A stretch of DNA of 64,000 nucleotides from Papaver somniferum (GCF_003573695.1 NC_039361.1:96040279-96104278); one strand, 5' to 3'. Shown: positions 1 through 12,271, numbered from the stretch's first letter. Translations and numbers: made by a program. The notes: a model not told the origin generated them from the letters alone.

Positions 1-1432
1 TAGTCCGGCCATCATAGTGAAATAACATGATAGTAAAGTTCCCTGAAAACTGTAGGACGATGACATACAATAACCTATTAGAATCTCAAGCAATTGTATA
101 TGTAAGAATACTGAGTCAACTAACCTTTTTAACTGCTGCATCAATGTTACTTTCTGACCAAGACCAACAGTGAAGGTTACGAGATACTTTGGCTTCATAG
201 TAAAGTCCTGCAGTACCAATTTGATCAACTAAAATACACAAAAGAAGTAACTCAAGTTTCAAAGTAAGAAAGTTATGAAAATTTTCTAAGCACCTTTGTT
301 AAAAGGACAGTAACAAGACAAGTTAGAGTTTCAATATTCTGTATCTAAAATTTAATATCTAATTTGAAACACAGGAATTTATTTTCGTTTTCATTTTTGT
401 TTATCGGTAAATTAGGACGTAAACGTGTTTCAACCTCGGGCATAGTATTACCACCCAACTAGAGAGGCATCTATGACACGCCGGAACTTCTGTATGGTGA
501 TTATTACAAATTTGTAGCCCATACAAACTCAGGGGTCTAAAAATTTATGTGAATAATGAAAAGAAACTGCGGTTATGCTTTTCCACAACCTACGAATATT
601 AAGTCCAAGCATTGCTTTAAATATAATTTTTGTCTATTCACATTTAAAAGCAGTAGTAAGACCATATAATGGTTAAAAGCACGCACCTCACTGGGCTTGC
701 CCCATAACCTACGAGCGTAAAAGTCTGATTCTGCTACAACAATACCCGGAGGTAATCTTTCTGCACCTCGCGGATTTGAAGAAACCCATATCTGCATCAA
801 ATGAAGATGCATCTACCAAATCATAACGGAAGCAATAAACAGACCAATCAAGAAAATACGAGGATAAAAGAAGCGATAACATACACAAACTTGAAACAAA
901 TATCTAAACAGTGGTTATACCTTTGAAGTATCATTACGAGTTTGAACTTGAGTTAAGCTACTTTCATTGTGGCCCGTCATACTGGACCAAGCATGGTGCA
1001 ACAGCTGCTCAGTGGAAATACTGGAATTTGTATCTTCCACTAGATGGGATGTAATGTTAAGCTGTCATCATGAAACACAATTGAGAAAAGCTGTCCAGTT
1101 AGCTAAAACTTGAAATATAAGGTTTATATGTAAGTAACAAATGACATTAGAACCAGATATAGAGTATGGTTACCCTATATAAAGAAGCTGGAAAAGATAC
1201 TCCTAGCAAGAAGCCAAACACAACTCCGACAAAAGTTGTTACGAATAACCTCATGCTTTTGTTTGATTTTCTAAATATCCCACTGCAATCAAAGGTTGAG
1301 AAACATACTCACAAAACTGACAACATGCTTGTATTACCAAGGAAAATCATCAGCAACAGCACAAACATTAAAAGACTCTCTTTACGAAGAGGTGGTTGAG
1401 AACCTGCGACCAATAGCTCCAATTTTACTCAT
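1..1432 (-). pseudogene. DUF707 family protein, 5' part of gene (six coding exons, one with a 1-nt deletion)
   Basis: Exons on the minus strand, in reading order: 1432-1404 (ATG, 29 nt), 1282-1174, 1061-921, 791-687, 207-125, and 49-1, which runs off the window. Each has GT donor and AG acceptor ends, and phases agree between neighbours. The protein starts with a short basic segment, then a hydrophobic signal-anchor (FVGVVFGFLLGVSFP). The family block NPRGAERLPPGIVV follows in exon 4, KPKYLVTFTVGLGQ in exon 5 and LLFHYDGRT-type sequence in exon 6. These are hallmarks of plant DUF707 proteins, once called lysine-ketoglutarate reductase trans-splicing related; their biochemical role is unknown and they are probably Golgi or membrane anchored. 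Exon 5 is 83 nt where family and phase demand 84: a base is missing just after GLGQK. That makes this copy a pseudogene, or marks an assembly error. The C-terminal half lies outside the window. Confidence 0.85.
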
Positions 1433-2450
1433 GCCGATCTACTGACCAATTGTCACAATAAAGAAATCTGCAATATGAGAACCAAGAGCTGCTCCGCATC
1501 CCTTACCAAATTTCAGAAGCACAAATTACTTCAGAAACGAATTAGATGTAATCTCATAAATGCTTAATGTAATATAAAGCCAACAAGACCTAAAGCAATA
1601 AAATCACTGTAAGCACATTATGTTCAGTAGCAAAATGACACTAACCCACTCTAAAGAAAAAAAGTTTAAATAAATTTAAGCAAAAATAGCACATTCACCA
1701 AAAACACTGACAATGTTGTTCCGCGATTATAATTCACATTATACATAACTATTGCATTCAAAGAAACTCCTCCGGTTACGATAGTTTTGCCTACCGGGGA
1801 CAGATTCAGGGTGATTTCAATAAACGGATGCACGAGCTGAAGTTTCCATAACCGCCTGCCGGAGTTAAGTCTTAAAAAGACAAATAGAGACTAATAGTAA
1901 TAGCTTAATTTGATCCAAGCTTCTAATCACATAATTGGTCATACCATGTTCAGAAAAGATCCTACTTATACCAATGAAAAAGACAAATTACAGATGTTTT
2001 CAGAACTGTTTTGGTAATCCTGTTTGCAATAATCTCTAAATATCTGGTAACCAAACATTGACATATAAAAGGAAAACGAAAAAACAAGAAGAGAGAATCG
2101 CAACAAACCCAAGTTCTAATTTCCATTAAAAATACATGGTCGAATCAGATTTACCATGCCGATTCACACACACACATTATATATATATATATATATATAT
2201 ATAGTCTTGTAATGAAACAATTAAAATCAAACCTAACGAAAGAAAAACCATAAAAACTCACCTGTGATCAACTGATAAAAATCCAACGAAGAAATTGATA
2301 ATGAAACCCTTAAAAAGGGTTACCAGAGATGGGTTTCAAGAAACTGAAAAAAAACGTGGTTTTTCTCTCAATCAGTCTCTCTTACACCTCATGAACTACG
2401 TGAGAGTAATTTCCGAATCTCTGTAAAACGTTAATTCTCTAGTGAGAAAA
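1433..2450 (-). other. 5' UTR intron and 5' UTR exon of the DUF707 gene
   Basis: A consensus donor (CACAG then GTGAGT, minus strand) lies at 2262/2261. The nearest usable acceptor (GGTCAG) is about 10 nt upstream of the ATG at 1432. This implies a 5' UTR exon from 2262 to roughly 2450 and an intron of about 0.8 kb. The intron is AT-rich with no credible ORF. The transcription start is not fixed by the sequence. Confidence 0.5.
2165..2203. repeat. (CA)n/(AT)n microsatellite
   Basis: A short CA run is followed directly by about 13 AT dinucleotides, just downstream of the first donor of the DUF707 gene. It is likely polymorphic in length. Confidence 0.95.
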
Positions 2451-2730
2451 GAAGTCGGATAAATAATGTTTCTTCTATTATTATTATTGTTTTGTCTTTT
2501 GTTTTTGTGATTTTGATTTTTCTCGTGAGCAGGGGATGATGCTGATGATGAAGAAGAAGTTGGTCATGGTATTTGAATGAAACTAAATTTGTTTTATCGG
2601 AGAGAACTAACTGTTACGTATCGTTCCGTTTTATCGGGCATAATACGAGGAAAATAAGGAAAATATTCGTCACCCATCCGTAGATAAAATTTTCAATTTT
2701 AGAAATTCAACGGTATACTATTAATTCAAG

Positions 2731-2857
2731 AGAAGGACATTCTTATGGGACTCACATGTTATAGAGTGGGAAGGAGAAGAAGAAGAATAAAGAAGGACAT
2801 TCTTATGGGGACTCACATGTTATAGAGTGGGAAGGTGTTGGAGAAGAAGAAGAATAA
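2731..2857. repeat. Tandem duplication, 60 and 67 bp units
   Basis: Two head-to-tail units start at 2731 and 2791. Each begins agaaggacattcttatggg and ends in a purine-rich agaagaagaataa tract. The second unit has one extra g and a 6 bp insertion (gtgttg). It lies upstream of the DUF707 gene. Confidence 0.9.
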
Positions 2858-2986
2858 AGAATGATCCGAAATTTGAAAAATTTCTTGTATGATCCGCTTC
2901 CCTATCCTTATACATTACAAAATCCTTTAACTGGGAATTTTTAAAGAGGAAGGATCCCCTTGCACCTCTATTATCATATTATTTTT

Positions 2987-3316
2987 TGGACGTTTTTTTT
3001 GCGAATAAAAATCAAATTGTGATGGAGTTGAAGCTAATATTTTGAATATATGTTCCTTTTACCCAGTTTTACATGCCTATCAAAAATGAATGCATTCCAA
3101 AATATAAAACCTCACAATTTACCAGTCTTAATTTCGGCGGCCACAAATCCGTTGATTTTCAACGGCTCATTTTCAAAGTAGTAGATTGTGGTGTTATACT
3201 TCTCGAAATGCGTTCATTTTTGGCAGGCATGTAGAACCTGGTAAGAGGAACATATCCTCAAAATATTAGCTTCAACTCCATCATAATTTGGTTTTTATCT
3301 GCAAAAAAGACGTCCA
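2987..3316. mobile_element. MITE-like inverted-repeat element (about 330 bp)
   Basis: The two ends are long imperfect inverted repeats, each over 100 nt. The left end starts TGGACGTTTTTTTTGC and the right end is the reverse complement of TGGACGTCTTTTTTGC. Matching continues inward through the blocks around 'gatggagttgaagctaatatttt' and 'ggaacatat'. Between the arms is a short AT-rich spacer with no ORF. No target duplication could be read with certainty, so the superfamily is open. Confidence 0.75.
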
Positions 3317-3642
3317 ACATGTGAGATAATGTGATAATAGAAGTGTGAGATAACGTGTGAGATAACGTGGCAGCAAATAAAATTGCTTCTTTTTATGTAG
3401 TAAAAGTTGCCAAATCTGACACTTTTAATGCTGATTTCTAAACAACGGGGTCTGCGTGTAACTACCGCGATAAGGATCAATTTATATTATCCCGTTCTAG
3501 GGAGGGATCATGCAAATTTTCCGGTTAACAAATATTTTTGCAAATATCATTACAATCGTTCATATGTAAAATTTATTGAGTGAGATGCTCCAAGTTCAAA
3601 ATTGCGAGAGCGAACAAATTATTTTTCATGTGTAGTACAGAA
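3317..3642. other. Intergenic host sequence with no recognisable gene
   Basis: It contains a short iterated gtgagataacgt motif near 3320-3370 and otherwise unremarkable AT-rich sequence. The last five bases before the next element (cagaa, 3638-3642) are the left target-site duplication of the Tat-like element. Confidence 0.6.
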
Positions 3643-4107
3643 TGTGAACACAGAAATAACGATGGTATCTTCATGTTCACAAACAATATTCGCATTGCAT
3701 ATAAAATCATCACGTGGAAGTAACATAGACATAAAATGATATAAATATGATAACTCATCGACTCAGAGCCTTCGCGCTCGCCCTTGTCTAGTCATTAGGG
3801 AATAATTCGGTTGCTCTCGTGAGTACGAGGCATAATGTAGCAGAATATAATAATAAATGCAGAAGATAAAGCACAGAATGTAAATGAGACGATGATTTAC
3901 GTGGTTCAGCATTAAGGCCTACGTCCACGGGGGTTTATGTTTTACTATGTGTTCGAGAGTTACAAATATAGTCAAATGACTTTGTGTGAATAACGAAGCT
4001 AAAGGGGAAATGGAATTCATATCTACTCTTCCTATTTCTCTCTCTTATTCTCTTCTCCTATACTCACTCCAAACTGGTCGACCCCCTCTCTCTCAGTGGA
4101 GAGGGGT
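3643..4107 (-). repeat. 3' LTR of the Tat-like element, cut at its TATA box
   Basis: It aligns base for base, with scattered substitutions, to 12881-13345 (both start TGTGAACACAGAAATAACG). Similarity stops exactly after gaggggt. In the intact LTR the next bases are atttatag, the reverse complement of the TATA box. The Athila LTR begins at that point. Confidence 0.9.
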
Positions 4108-5311
4108 TGATGATATTTTTCAATGATGTTGTAGTAATAAGTTCGTTGAGACTTGTGAAAGCAAAAGATTTTAGACTTATAAAACTTAAAAATAGAAAAT
4201 TTATTGCAAAATTGATTTCAAGATATTAAAAGTAACCAAGACACTAGATTCCACTATTACACATGAATGAACGATACCAAATATGTTTCAAAACTCTAAC
4301 TATTCTGTAAGTCCTTTATTTCTTAATTCAGACATAATCAAACATATTCCCAAATATTAATTGTATTCCCTATGAATAGATTATCAATCAATTAAACAAA
4401 GTATAATCTATCAAATTGAATCACAAGTAATTAAGAAAATTATGTGAACATTTAGAACTCCGCAAAAGCGGTGATTGAATGAATTATAAATTGTAAATTA
4501 GAGAAAATAAAATTGTTACCAATCATTCATGCATAGATAGCTTCATCCATTGCCTTGGTTGCGCGAGAAGTAGCTCATCATCATGGAAACACGCTCAAAA
4601 TTCATTTTTATTGCTCAAAGGGTGTTTACAAAGATGAAATGGGAGAAACAATGATAAAACCGTGATTTTCTTTTCTCTCCCAAAAACTCTCCCCAAATGT
4701 GCTCTCTAGCTCTCTATTTATACACACAAATACACATCACTCAAATATATTCTTCCATAACTCCAAAATCTTCTTCTTTTTAATTAAAAATATCTTCAGA
4801 ATTTTTCCTTCTCTTTATTCTATATATTTCTTTACTAAACCCATACCTTCTATAATTCGCAGAATAAAATCCAAGATAAAATCTTCTAAGGATATCTTTC
4901 TTGTTTAATACAAGATAACTTCCTTTTTCTTCAAAATTTCATGTTTGTAAGGCAAGAAGATATTCTTATCTTAAAGATAATAAATTCTTTACCGTTGAAA
5001 CCAAATTTCCCGCCAATTTTTTCTTTTCAAATCAAGGAAGAAGATGGAGCCCCCTTAACCAGTAATGGGGTGTGATTAGCAGTTGGTTCCCTGGGGTGCC
5101 CCTTATCAGTTAGGTGCCCCTTATCCAAAACTGAGAGTCCGAATAACATGTGTCCTCCGGGTGCCTATACCAACTTTTCGAGCCGAATTTTCCAAAAAAA
5201 ATTATTTTCCAAAAATACCTACAAACACATAAAACACCATAATAAGTAGAAAATCGAGTACCAACAATACTGAAAATTGAGGACAATTTGGTCACAAAAA
5301 TGTGTCTATCA
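4108..5311 (-). repeat. 3' LTR of the Athila-like element
   Basis: It is bounded by TG (4108) and CA (5311). On the minus strand it begins TGATAGACACATTTTTG directly after the polypurine tract AAGTTTGGGGGTATT. A TATAAATA box lies near 4716-4724 on the minus strand. No second copy exists in the window, so the left boundary rests on the break in the Tat LTR. Confidence 0.7.
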
Positions 5312-6435
5312 AATACCCCCAAACTTATTATTTGCTAGTCCTCGAGCAAATCTAATCTAGAAAAATAAAAATGATTACATTTAGCACGTGCAACAAGCCG
5401 TTAAACCGCTAGGTGGCCCTAGCGGCGGAGTGTTGTCTCCGGAGGGTTTACCAGAGGTGTACCCACAAAACCTTTACTCCAGACCCTAGCTATCTACGCA
5501 GAACCTTGGAAGGCACTATAGAATCTCCTTAGTTGGCATACAATCATTGACTGTAGGAGGAAGTACCCTGATGCGAAATTCCAATTGTTGTACACGAGTT
5601 TGCACTCAACATACTAAAATTCATATATAAGTGACAGAGCTCTACTCAGATAGTTTCTAGACATCATAACCGGAGTCAACCAATCACATGTAAATATTAA
5701 GAGGATGCATAAAGAGAAAAATAGATAGTTCAAAGTGAACGGTGTTTCCCATATCTGTCTGAAGGCCTCTGCCAAGATGAACCTATCCTAATGGACTGAG
5801 ATACCGGTCTGACTAATATCAACGCAACTGGCATATACAAGGGGACCAGTGGTCGATAAACCTAACTCTAGGTCAACACAACTGGCATATACAAGGGCAC
5901 CAATGGTCGACTTTATTTATTTTATTCCGGTTGGTCTGATGGTCTGGTAATTTTTTTTTTTTTTTTTTTTTTAAGGTATCTCAATCACCCTATTTCACCC
6001 TAGCAATGGTAACAACTTGAGTCGTGTGCCCCACCAAATCACTTAAGAAATAAAAACAGAAGGGATTATGATTCAACGAGTTATGGCGAAACTACCATGT
6101 TATTTTTTTTTAATTCTAACACCTGAGTTCTGTGCTTTTATGAATAGACTCTTTAAATGTTTCCATCTAATCAGATTGGTTCCTCAACTCCTACAACCAA
6201 GATGTTCCCATCCACTTAGATTGGTTAGTGCCAACCTTAATAAGCATAAATTTCTAGGCTCCAGAGTTTATTTATTGCAACTAAAATCTAACAAAAAATT
6301 TCTTCCCCACCCCCAAACTTAAATCTAACATTGTTCTCAATGTTTCTAATGAAAGAGCAATATCAAAAAGTAAGGTAACACGAGGAATCAGAAAAGAGAG
6401 AAGTCGGAAAGATAGTACCTGGGTGAAGAGAGAAA
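5312..6435 (-). other. Athila 3' non-coding region with polypurine tract
   Basis: The polypurine tract is at 5312-5330 (minus). A second purine-rich block (complement of acccccaaacttaa) sits near 6308-6320, as is usual just after Athila pol. It also holds a direct repeat of about 37 bp (5820-5856 and 5873-5911, sharing aactggcatatacaaggg) and a T run at 5951-5972. No env-like ORF is visible. Confidence 0.65.
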
Positions 6436-7815
6436 TCAAAAACTAATATACAACATACAATCGCCTCGATGGTCATCTGTAGGAAAGGGCTCTAAAAAGG
6501 GTTTCAATCTCTGAACGTTAACCTTCGAAGAACTACTACCATCCGGTGTCTCGATCTCAACAGCTCCATGAGGAAAGACAGTGCGAACAATAAAAGGACC
6601 CGTCCACCGAGAAGGTAACTTCCCAGGGAAAAGATGCAAGCGGGTATCATACAGAAGAACTTTTTGACCTGGAGAAAATGACTTTCCTAAAATATTCTTA
6701 TCATGCACAAGTTTCATTTTGTTCTTATACTCCTTCTCACTATCGTAAACATCTATACGAATCTTTTCCAACTCATTGAGCTGGAGTTTCCTATGGGCTC
6801 ATGCCTTGTCAAGTGAAAAATTTAGGTGCTTAACAGCCCAATAAGCTCTATGTTCCAACTCAACAGGTAAATGACATGCCTTGCCATACACAAGCCGGTA
6901 AGGCGACATTCCAATGGGAGTCTTAAACGCAGTACAGTAAGCCCATAAGGCATCAGTAAGCGGTAAGCCTAGACGACCAGTCTTTCCGATTAGGATTAAC
7001 TGTTTTCTCTAATATACGCTTTATCTCCCTATTGGAAACCTCTACCTGACCATTAGTCTGTGGATGATACGGGGTATCTACCTTATGTGTAATACCATAT
7101 TTCTTCATCAAAAGCCTAAAAGGTCCATTAAAAAACTGCGACCCTCCATCACTAATTATAGCACGCGGTGTACCAAAACGTGTAAGTATATTATTTTTCA
7201 AGAACTCAATCACAACCCTATGGTCATTGGTTTTACACGCAACCGCCTCAATCCACTTAGATACATAGTCTACAACGACAAGGATGTAAAGGTTATCAAA
7301 AGAATTAGGAAACGGACCCATAAAGTCAATACCCCATACATCAAAGACCTCAACAACTAAAATAGGGTTCAAGGGCATCATGTTCCTACCGGAAATGGTT
7401 CCTAATTTCTGGAAACGTTCACAAGGAACACAATAACTGTGGGAGTCTTTAAACAACGAAGGCCAATAGAATCCACACTGTAATATTTTAGCAGCAGTCT
7501 TCTTAGCACTAAAGTGACCCCCACAAGCACGATCATGACAAAAGGAAATAATACTGTACTGGTCATTCTCAGGTATACATCTCCTAGTAATCTGGTCTGG
7601 ACAATACTGAACAAATAAGGATCATCCCAAAAGAAGTGCTTCACCTCGGCTAAAAACCTAGAACGATCTTGTTTACCCCAATGTTGGGGCATTCGACCAG
7701 TAACAAGATAATTCACTATATTTGCATACCAAGGTGCTTGGGTAACAAAGAACAGTTGTTCATCAGGAAAACTATCCCTAACAGGAGGAGAATCATTTAA
7801 GGGTATCCACAACAA
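6436..7815 (-). pseudogene. Athila integrase, degraded
   Basis: The frames at 7815-7402, 7456-6953 and 6771-6436 together cover the N-terminal zinc-finger region, the catalytic core and the C-terminal domain. The core shows the DDE pattern: GIDFMGPFP, then ISDGGSQF, then the [12 protein letters not shown] block. The C-terminal domain has the usual GPF and PHGAVEI motifs. Frame changes near 7430 and 6960 and a non-open gap between 6953 and 6771 break the frame. The enzyme would insert element cDNA into chromosomes; this copy cannot. Confidence 0.85.
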
Positions 7816-9335
7816 GCCTAGACAAGTGGTTGCTACTACATTTTCTGCACCTTTTTTTATCTCTAATGTCTAAGGAAAATTCCTGCAACAATAAGATCCA
7901 TCTAATCAATCTAGGTTTAGTATCCTTCTTGGAAAGAAGATACTTCAAAGCAGCATGATCAGTAAAGATTATGACCTTAGAACCTAAGAGGTAGGATCTA
8001 AACTTGTCTAAGGCAAACAATAGCTAACAGTTCCTTCTCGGTAGTGGTATAGTTCAACTAGGCATCATTCAGAGTTTTGCTAGCATAGTAAATCACATGA
8101 AGTAACTTATTTTCTCGCTGACCTAGCACAACACCAATAGTATAATCTGAAGCATCACACATGATCTCAAAAGGTAGGTTCCAGTTGGGTGCCTGGACTA
8201 TGGGGGAGGTAGTGAGTAAATTCTTAAGCTTCTCAAAAGCCTCTAAACAAGCATCATCAAAGACAAACTTAACGTCTTTTGCAAGCAAATTGCAAAGAGG
8301 TCTAGAAATCAAGCTAAAATCCTTAATGAATCCACGATAAAAACCTGCATGCCCTAAGAATGACCTAATATCTCTTACGGTTTTTCGGACCTGTAAAGTT
8401 TTAATAAGTTCAACTTTGGCTCTATCTACCTCTATACCCTTCGAAGATACGATATGCCCTAGAATAATTCATGAACGAACCATGAAGTGACATTTCTCCC
8501 AATTAAGCACTAAATTCTTTTGCTTACACTTAGTCAAAACTAATGACAAATGATGCAAGCACTCATCGAAAGACGAACCAAACACTGAAAAATCATCCAT
8601 AAAGACCTATAAGAACCGTTCTACCATGTCAGAAAATATGCTCAGCATACAACGCTGAAAGGTCGCAGGGGCATTACATAGCCCGAAAGGCATGCGTCTA
8701 TACGCAAAGGTACCAAAGGGACAGGTAAAAGTGGTTTTCTCTTGGTCTTCTGGGGCTATGATAACCTGATTATAACCGCAGTATCCATCTAAAAAGCAAT
8801 AATGACTACGTCCAGCTAATCTTTCTAGCATTTGGTCGATGAAGGGAAGGGAAAAGTGGTCATTCCTAGTGACCTTTTTCAATTTCCTATAGTCAATACA
8901 GACACGCCAACCCGTGGTTACCCGGGTTGGGATTAACTCATTGTTATCATTCTGGACTACAATAATACCGGATTTGGGAACAACCTGAACGGGGCTGACC
9001 CACTTACTGTATGAAATGGGGTAGATAATGCCTGCATCTAACAGCTTAAGAACCTCGGTTCGAACTACTTCTTTCATATTAGGGTTCAGTCGACGTTGCA
9101 TCTCCCTAGAAGGTTTGGTGTCACTCTATAAATAGATATGATGCATACAATCATTAGGACTTATACCCTTAATGTCTGCCATGGTCCACCCTAAAGCTTC
9201 CTTGTTATTCTGAAGAACGGTCACTAGCCTACTTTCCTGATCATTATCCAAGTCGGATGCTATAATCACAGGTAAAGTTTTATATGCGCCTAAAAACACA
9301 TACTTCAGGGTATCTGGTAATGGTTTAAGGTCCAA
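7816..9335 (-). pseudogene. Athila reverse transcriptase and RNase H, degraded
   Basis: Frames at 9335-9126, 9101-8607, 8312-8058 and 8020-7793 run collinearly through the connection domain (ADIKGISP), the RT fingers and palm (WRVCIDYRKL, CFLDGY, FGLCNAPATFQR), the catalytic FMDD just below 8606, and RNase H ([17 protein letters not shown]). There are stops near 9125 and 8606, another between 8520 and 8312, and a frame break near 8040. It belongs to the pol of the same element as the integrase. Similarity to Athila family pol is clear along the whole length. Confidence 0.85.
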
Positions 9336-9404
9336 ATTAGGAGGCTTTTCTAACGAAAGAACTAGGGTATATTTAGAAACGGGTAGAGGTTCGAACTTAG
9401 GTTT

Positions 9405-10260
9405 CTAGCCATTACTAGTGTCTATCAAAGAGGTTGAATCTAACAAAGAGTTCACCTCATTAATCACATCGTCATCATTAAAATCAATCCCAAAGTGGGC
9501 TAGGCATTTCTCTAATGGATATTCTAACAAAGTGTTTGGTAATGACTCCCCGACTAATGTTCCTATCATGTTCACCTCTTCTTTGCTCGAGTCATCTTTT
9601 TTAGAGGGTAGCTTACTAATATTAAAAATGTTCAGCTCAATAGTTATATTACCAAAAGATAAATTCATAATACCATTTCGACAGTTAATGATCACATTGG
9701 ATGTAGCTAAAAACAGGCGACCTAAAATCACTGGTATTTGGTTCTCTGGGTCAGGGACAGGTTGGGTATCTAGGATAACAAAATCCACTGGATAAATAAA
9801 CTTGTCGACCTCAATAAGAACGTTCTCGATCACACCACGAGAAATTTTAACGTACCTATCAGTTAACTGAAGTGTTATATGGGTAGGTTTCATCTCACCA
9901 AGTCCTAGCTTTAGGTACACATGGTATGGAAGTAAGTTCACACTGGCTCCTAAGTCAAGCAAAGCTTCCTCGACACGGTATTTACTTATTGTGCAAGAAA
10001 TAGTAGGGGACCCTGGGTCTTTATACTTAGGAGTAGTATTATTCTTAATAATAGAACTCACATGACTAGCTAGGAAGGCTTCCTTCTGGACACTAAGTTT
10101 TCGCTTTCGCGTACACATATCCTTAAGAAACTTGGCATAAGCGGGAATCTGCTTAATCACATATAACAATGGGAGGTTGATATTAACATGCTTAAAAACC
10201 TCCAATATATCATTAAAGTTGGACTCCCTCTTAGTTAGAACTAGCAGCTGGGGGAACGGG
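9405..10260 (-). pseudogene. Athila aspartic protease region
   Basis: An almost continuous frame. The start segment carries the YAKFLKDM motif typical of the Athila gag-protease linker. The active-site motif reads DLGASVNLLP (Athila elements commonly have DLGAS in place of DTGAS). The flap and hydrophobic-hydrophobic-Gly region (IPVILGR) follows. It would process the Gag-Pol polyprotein. The stop at the low end (near 9403) separates it from RT. Confidence 0.8.
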
Positions 10261-10444
10261 CTCTGGGAACAAAACCGGGCTCAGCATGACCCTCATTGGT
10301 CTCTTTGGAGACCCTATCAGTCTCCTCATTTTCTGGCTCAGAAGGGTGAACTACATCATGCTCACTATCAGGCATGGAAACCTTATTGTCAACTTTCTTT
10401 CCACTCCTAAGGGTTGTTATAGAATTGACATGATTGTACGATTT

Positions 10445-10940
10445 CTATCCTTTAGGGTCAGGATCAGTTTGACTAGGGAACCTTCCATCTTCTCTTTCAC
10501 TAAGAAACTTAGCTATTTGGCCGACTTGAAGTTCTAATTTAGCAAGAGACTGAGAATTATCCTTAAAACTCTGCCTGGTTTCTTCTCGAAAACCATAGTG
10601 CTTCTTTGATAACATCTCATGGTTCTTTGCTAACATAGTAAGGGTTTCTTCTAAGGTGGAGATCTTGTTCTCATTCTGAAACTGGGGTTTACCTGAAGAG
10701 TTCTTAGCATAACCAAAACCTGGGGGAGGCTGAGAATTACTAGACTGTCCTTGATTCTGACCCTTAGACCAAGAAAAATTAGGATGGTTCTCCAACCAGG
10801 GTTGTAAGTCTCTGAGTATGGGTCAAACTTTTGACAGTTCTCAAACCTAGCATTGTTATAGACAACATGGGCTTGCTCTTCACTAACCTGATCTTCCCAA
10901 AATGAGTTATCGGGTTCTACTCCACAACTAGACACTTCAG
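10445..10940 (-). pseudogene. Athila gag C-terminal fragment
   Basis: It contains the Athila gag tail signature: YSETYNPGWR then NHPNFSW, a proline-rich segment, and a coiled-coil ending in LEXQVGQIA and a REDGRFPSQT-like tail. One missing base near 10796 splits the signature between two frames. The gag N-terminus, which should lie at higher coordinates, is replaced by Tat-type gag. Confidence 0.8.
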
Positions 10941-12271
10941 AGGTGGGTCTACGTTCCTTATAGCTTGACATATTTTGTGCTATCTATCTGTATATTCCCT
11001 GATCGTTTCCTTGTAAGCAATTGCTAATGATAAGAGCGTGTCCATCCCGGAGTTGATAGCCTTGTTGTACATGTATGTTCCTAAGAATTTCTCAGTGAGC
11101 TGGTTGTAGGGATCGATGGAGTTGGGCGGTAGGTTGTCGAACCAAGATAGTGCCGATCCTTTTAGGCTCGAAGGAAAATATCTGCAGAGGACTGCATCTT
11201 TTTGATCCCATCGGGCTAAAATGCAATTATAGTATCGAAGATGAGCTGCAGGGTCGCTAGATCCGTCGTAACATTCGAACGCTGGAATGTGACACTTTTG
11301 AGGGATAAGCGCTTTGGCCAAGTGGTGAGTCAGCGGCGTGGTTAAGCTTCTCTCATCACTTCCTCTAGTCTTCCCCCCTTGTCTATCTTTCAACTGCTTG
11401 ATTTCAGCCATCATCTCCGCACGAAGGTCCTACATTACCCGCTGGTGATCGTCTTTTGTTGTGGATCGTCCCGGTCTTTGGTTTTCACTATCGAAATAAT
11501 CTGAATCTTCGGGGACATAGTATGGATCGGATGGTCTATTTCCTATGGCAGGTCTTCGATCTAATGGTTCCGTATCTTTGGCGTTTGTCGTGATGATTCT
11601 TCGGTCACGATTGGGCTCTGGTGCCTTTGAATTTTCTTCGTCGTGTTGGCGCGCCGCTCCTATGCTTTGGGCGATCTTATCCTTGAGCTCCTGGTTTTCT
11701 CGAGCCAGCAATGCCACTGCATATGCGTACACCTTCTGATTATTCTTTAACTCTTCGAGCTCTGCCATCAACTGGGGGTATGGTTCGATCCTTGATTTGG
11801 GGTTCCGGTTCGCACCTGCTCTCCAATGGCCATTGTGCGACCTTCGTCCACTGTATGGATTAGAGGGGGGAGAGGATCGGTCGTAACTATTGGCACATCC
11901 ATGCACGGGGGTGCTGGCTGGTTTACTATCATCAAAGGTTGAGTAGCTGGCGGAGTTTGGTTTTGGTTGTTCGTTGATGGCATTCCGAAGGCCGATTGGT
12001 GCATCGTTGATTCTGCAAACTCTTCCTGTTATTCATGAGTTCGGGAAGCTTCCATCATCTTTGCTGCATCGGCTTTGGATGTTGCAGCTTTGAGGGACGC
12101 TGCTGCTACGGCGTTGGCATCCAATAGTGAGGTGATCTCCGTGGCATCTGGTTTCTGATTGGACGCCTTCGATTTCTCGCCTTTTTGTTTGCTGCGGGTC
12201 ACAACTGGGGTAGTCCTTGGTGTTTCTTTCGACGAGGATTTGGTTTTTCCCACCTCCTTCGTTTTCTCCAT
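10941..12271 (-). pseudogene. Tat-type gag, degraded
   Basis: The start is taken at the ATG at 12271, after the leader. The N-terminus is lysine- and alanine-rich, followed by a low-complexity linker and a coiled-coil segment (11760-11650). The retrotransposon gag capsid domain is at about 11330-10990, with IPAFECYDGSSDP, FPSSLKGSALSWF and NLPPNSI, the Tat-clade pattern. Stops lie near 12029, 11430 and 10980, with a frameshift near 11900. It would form the virus-like particle core. The frame ends where Athila sequence begins. Confidence 0.75.

Larger units (their letters stand above)
4108..10940 (-). mobile_element. Athila-like Ty3/gypsy element, 5' end missing
   Basis: On the minus strand the order is gag C-terminus, protease, reverse transcriptase, RNase H, integrase, a 1.1 kb non-coding stretch, a polypurine tract, and an LTR (4108-5311). 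This is the Athila order. No 5' LTR, PBS or gag N-terminus is present: at about 10940 the sequence changes directly into Tat-type gag. All coding parts carry stops or frameshifts, so the copy is dead. Confidence 0.8.

Noticed and set aside
3320..3375. gtgagataacgtg iterations as a satellite
   Set aside because: Only a few imperfect copies occur, too few for a satellite call.
6436..10260. Endogenous pararetrovirus (caulimovirus-like) pol
   Set aside because: An integrase with DDE motifs, an LTR and a polypurine tract identify a Ty3/gypsy retrotransposon.
10177..10537. Plus-strand ORFs opposite the Athila protease and gag
   Set aside because: They are shadows of the minus-strand coding sequence, which carries the real motifs.
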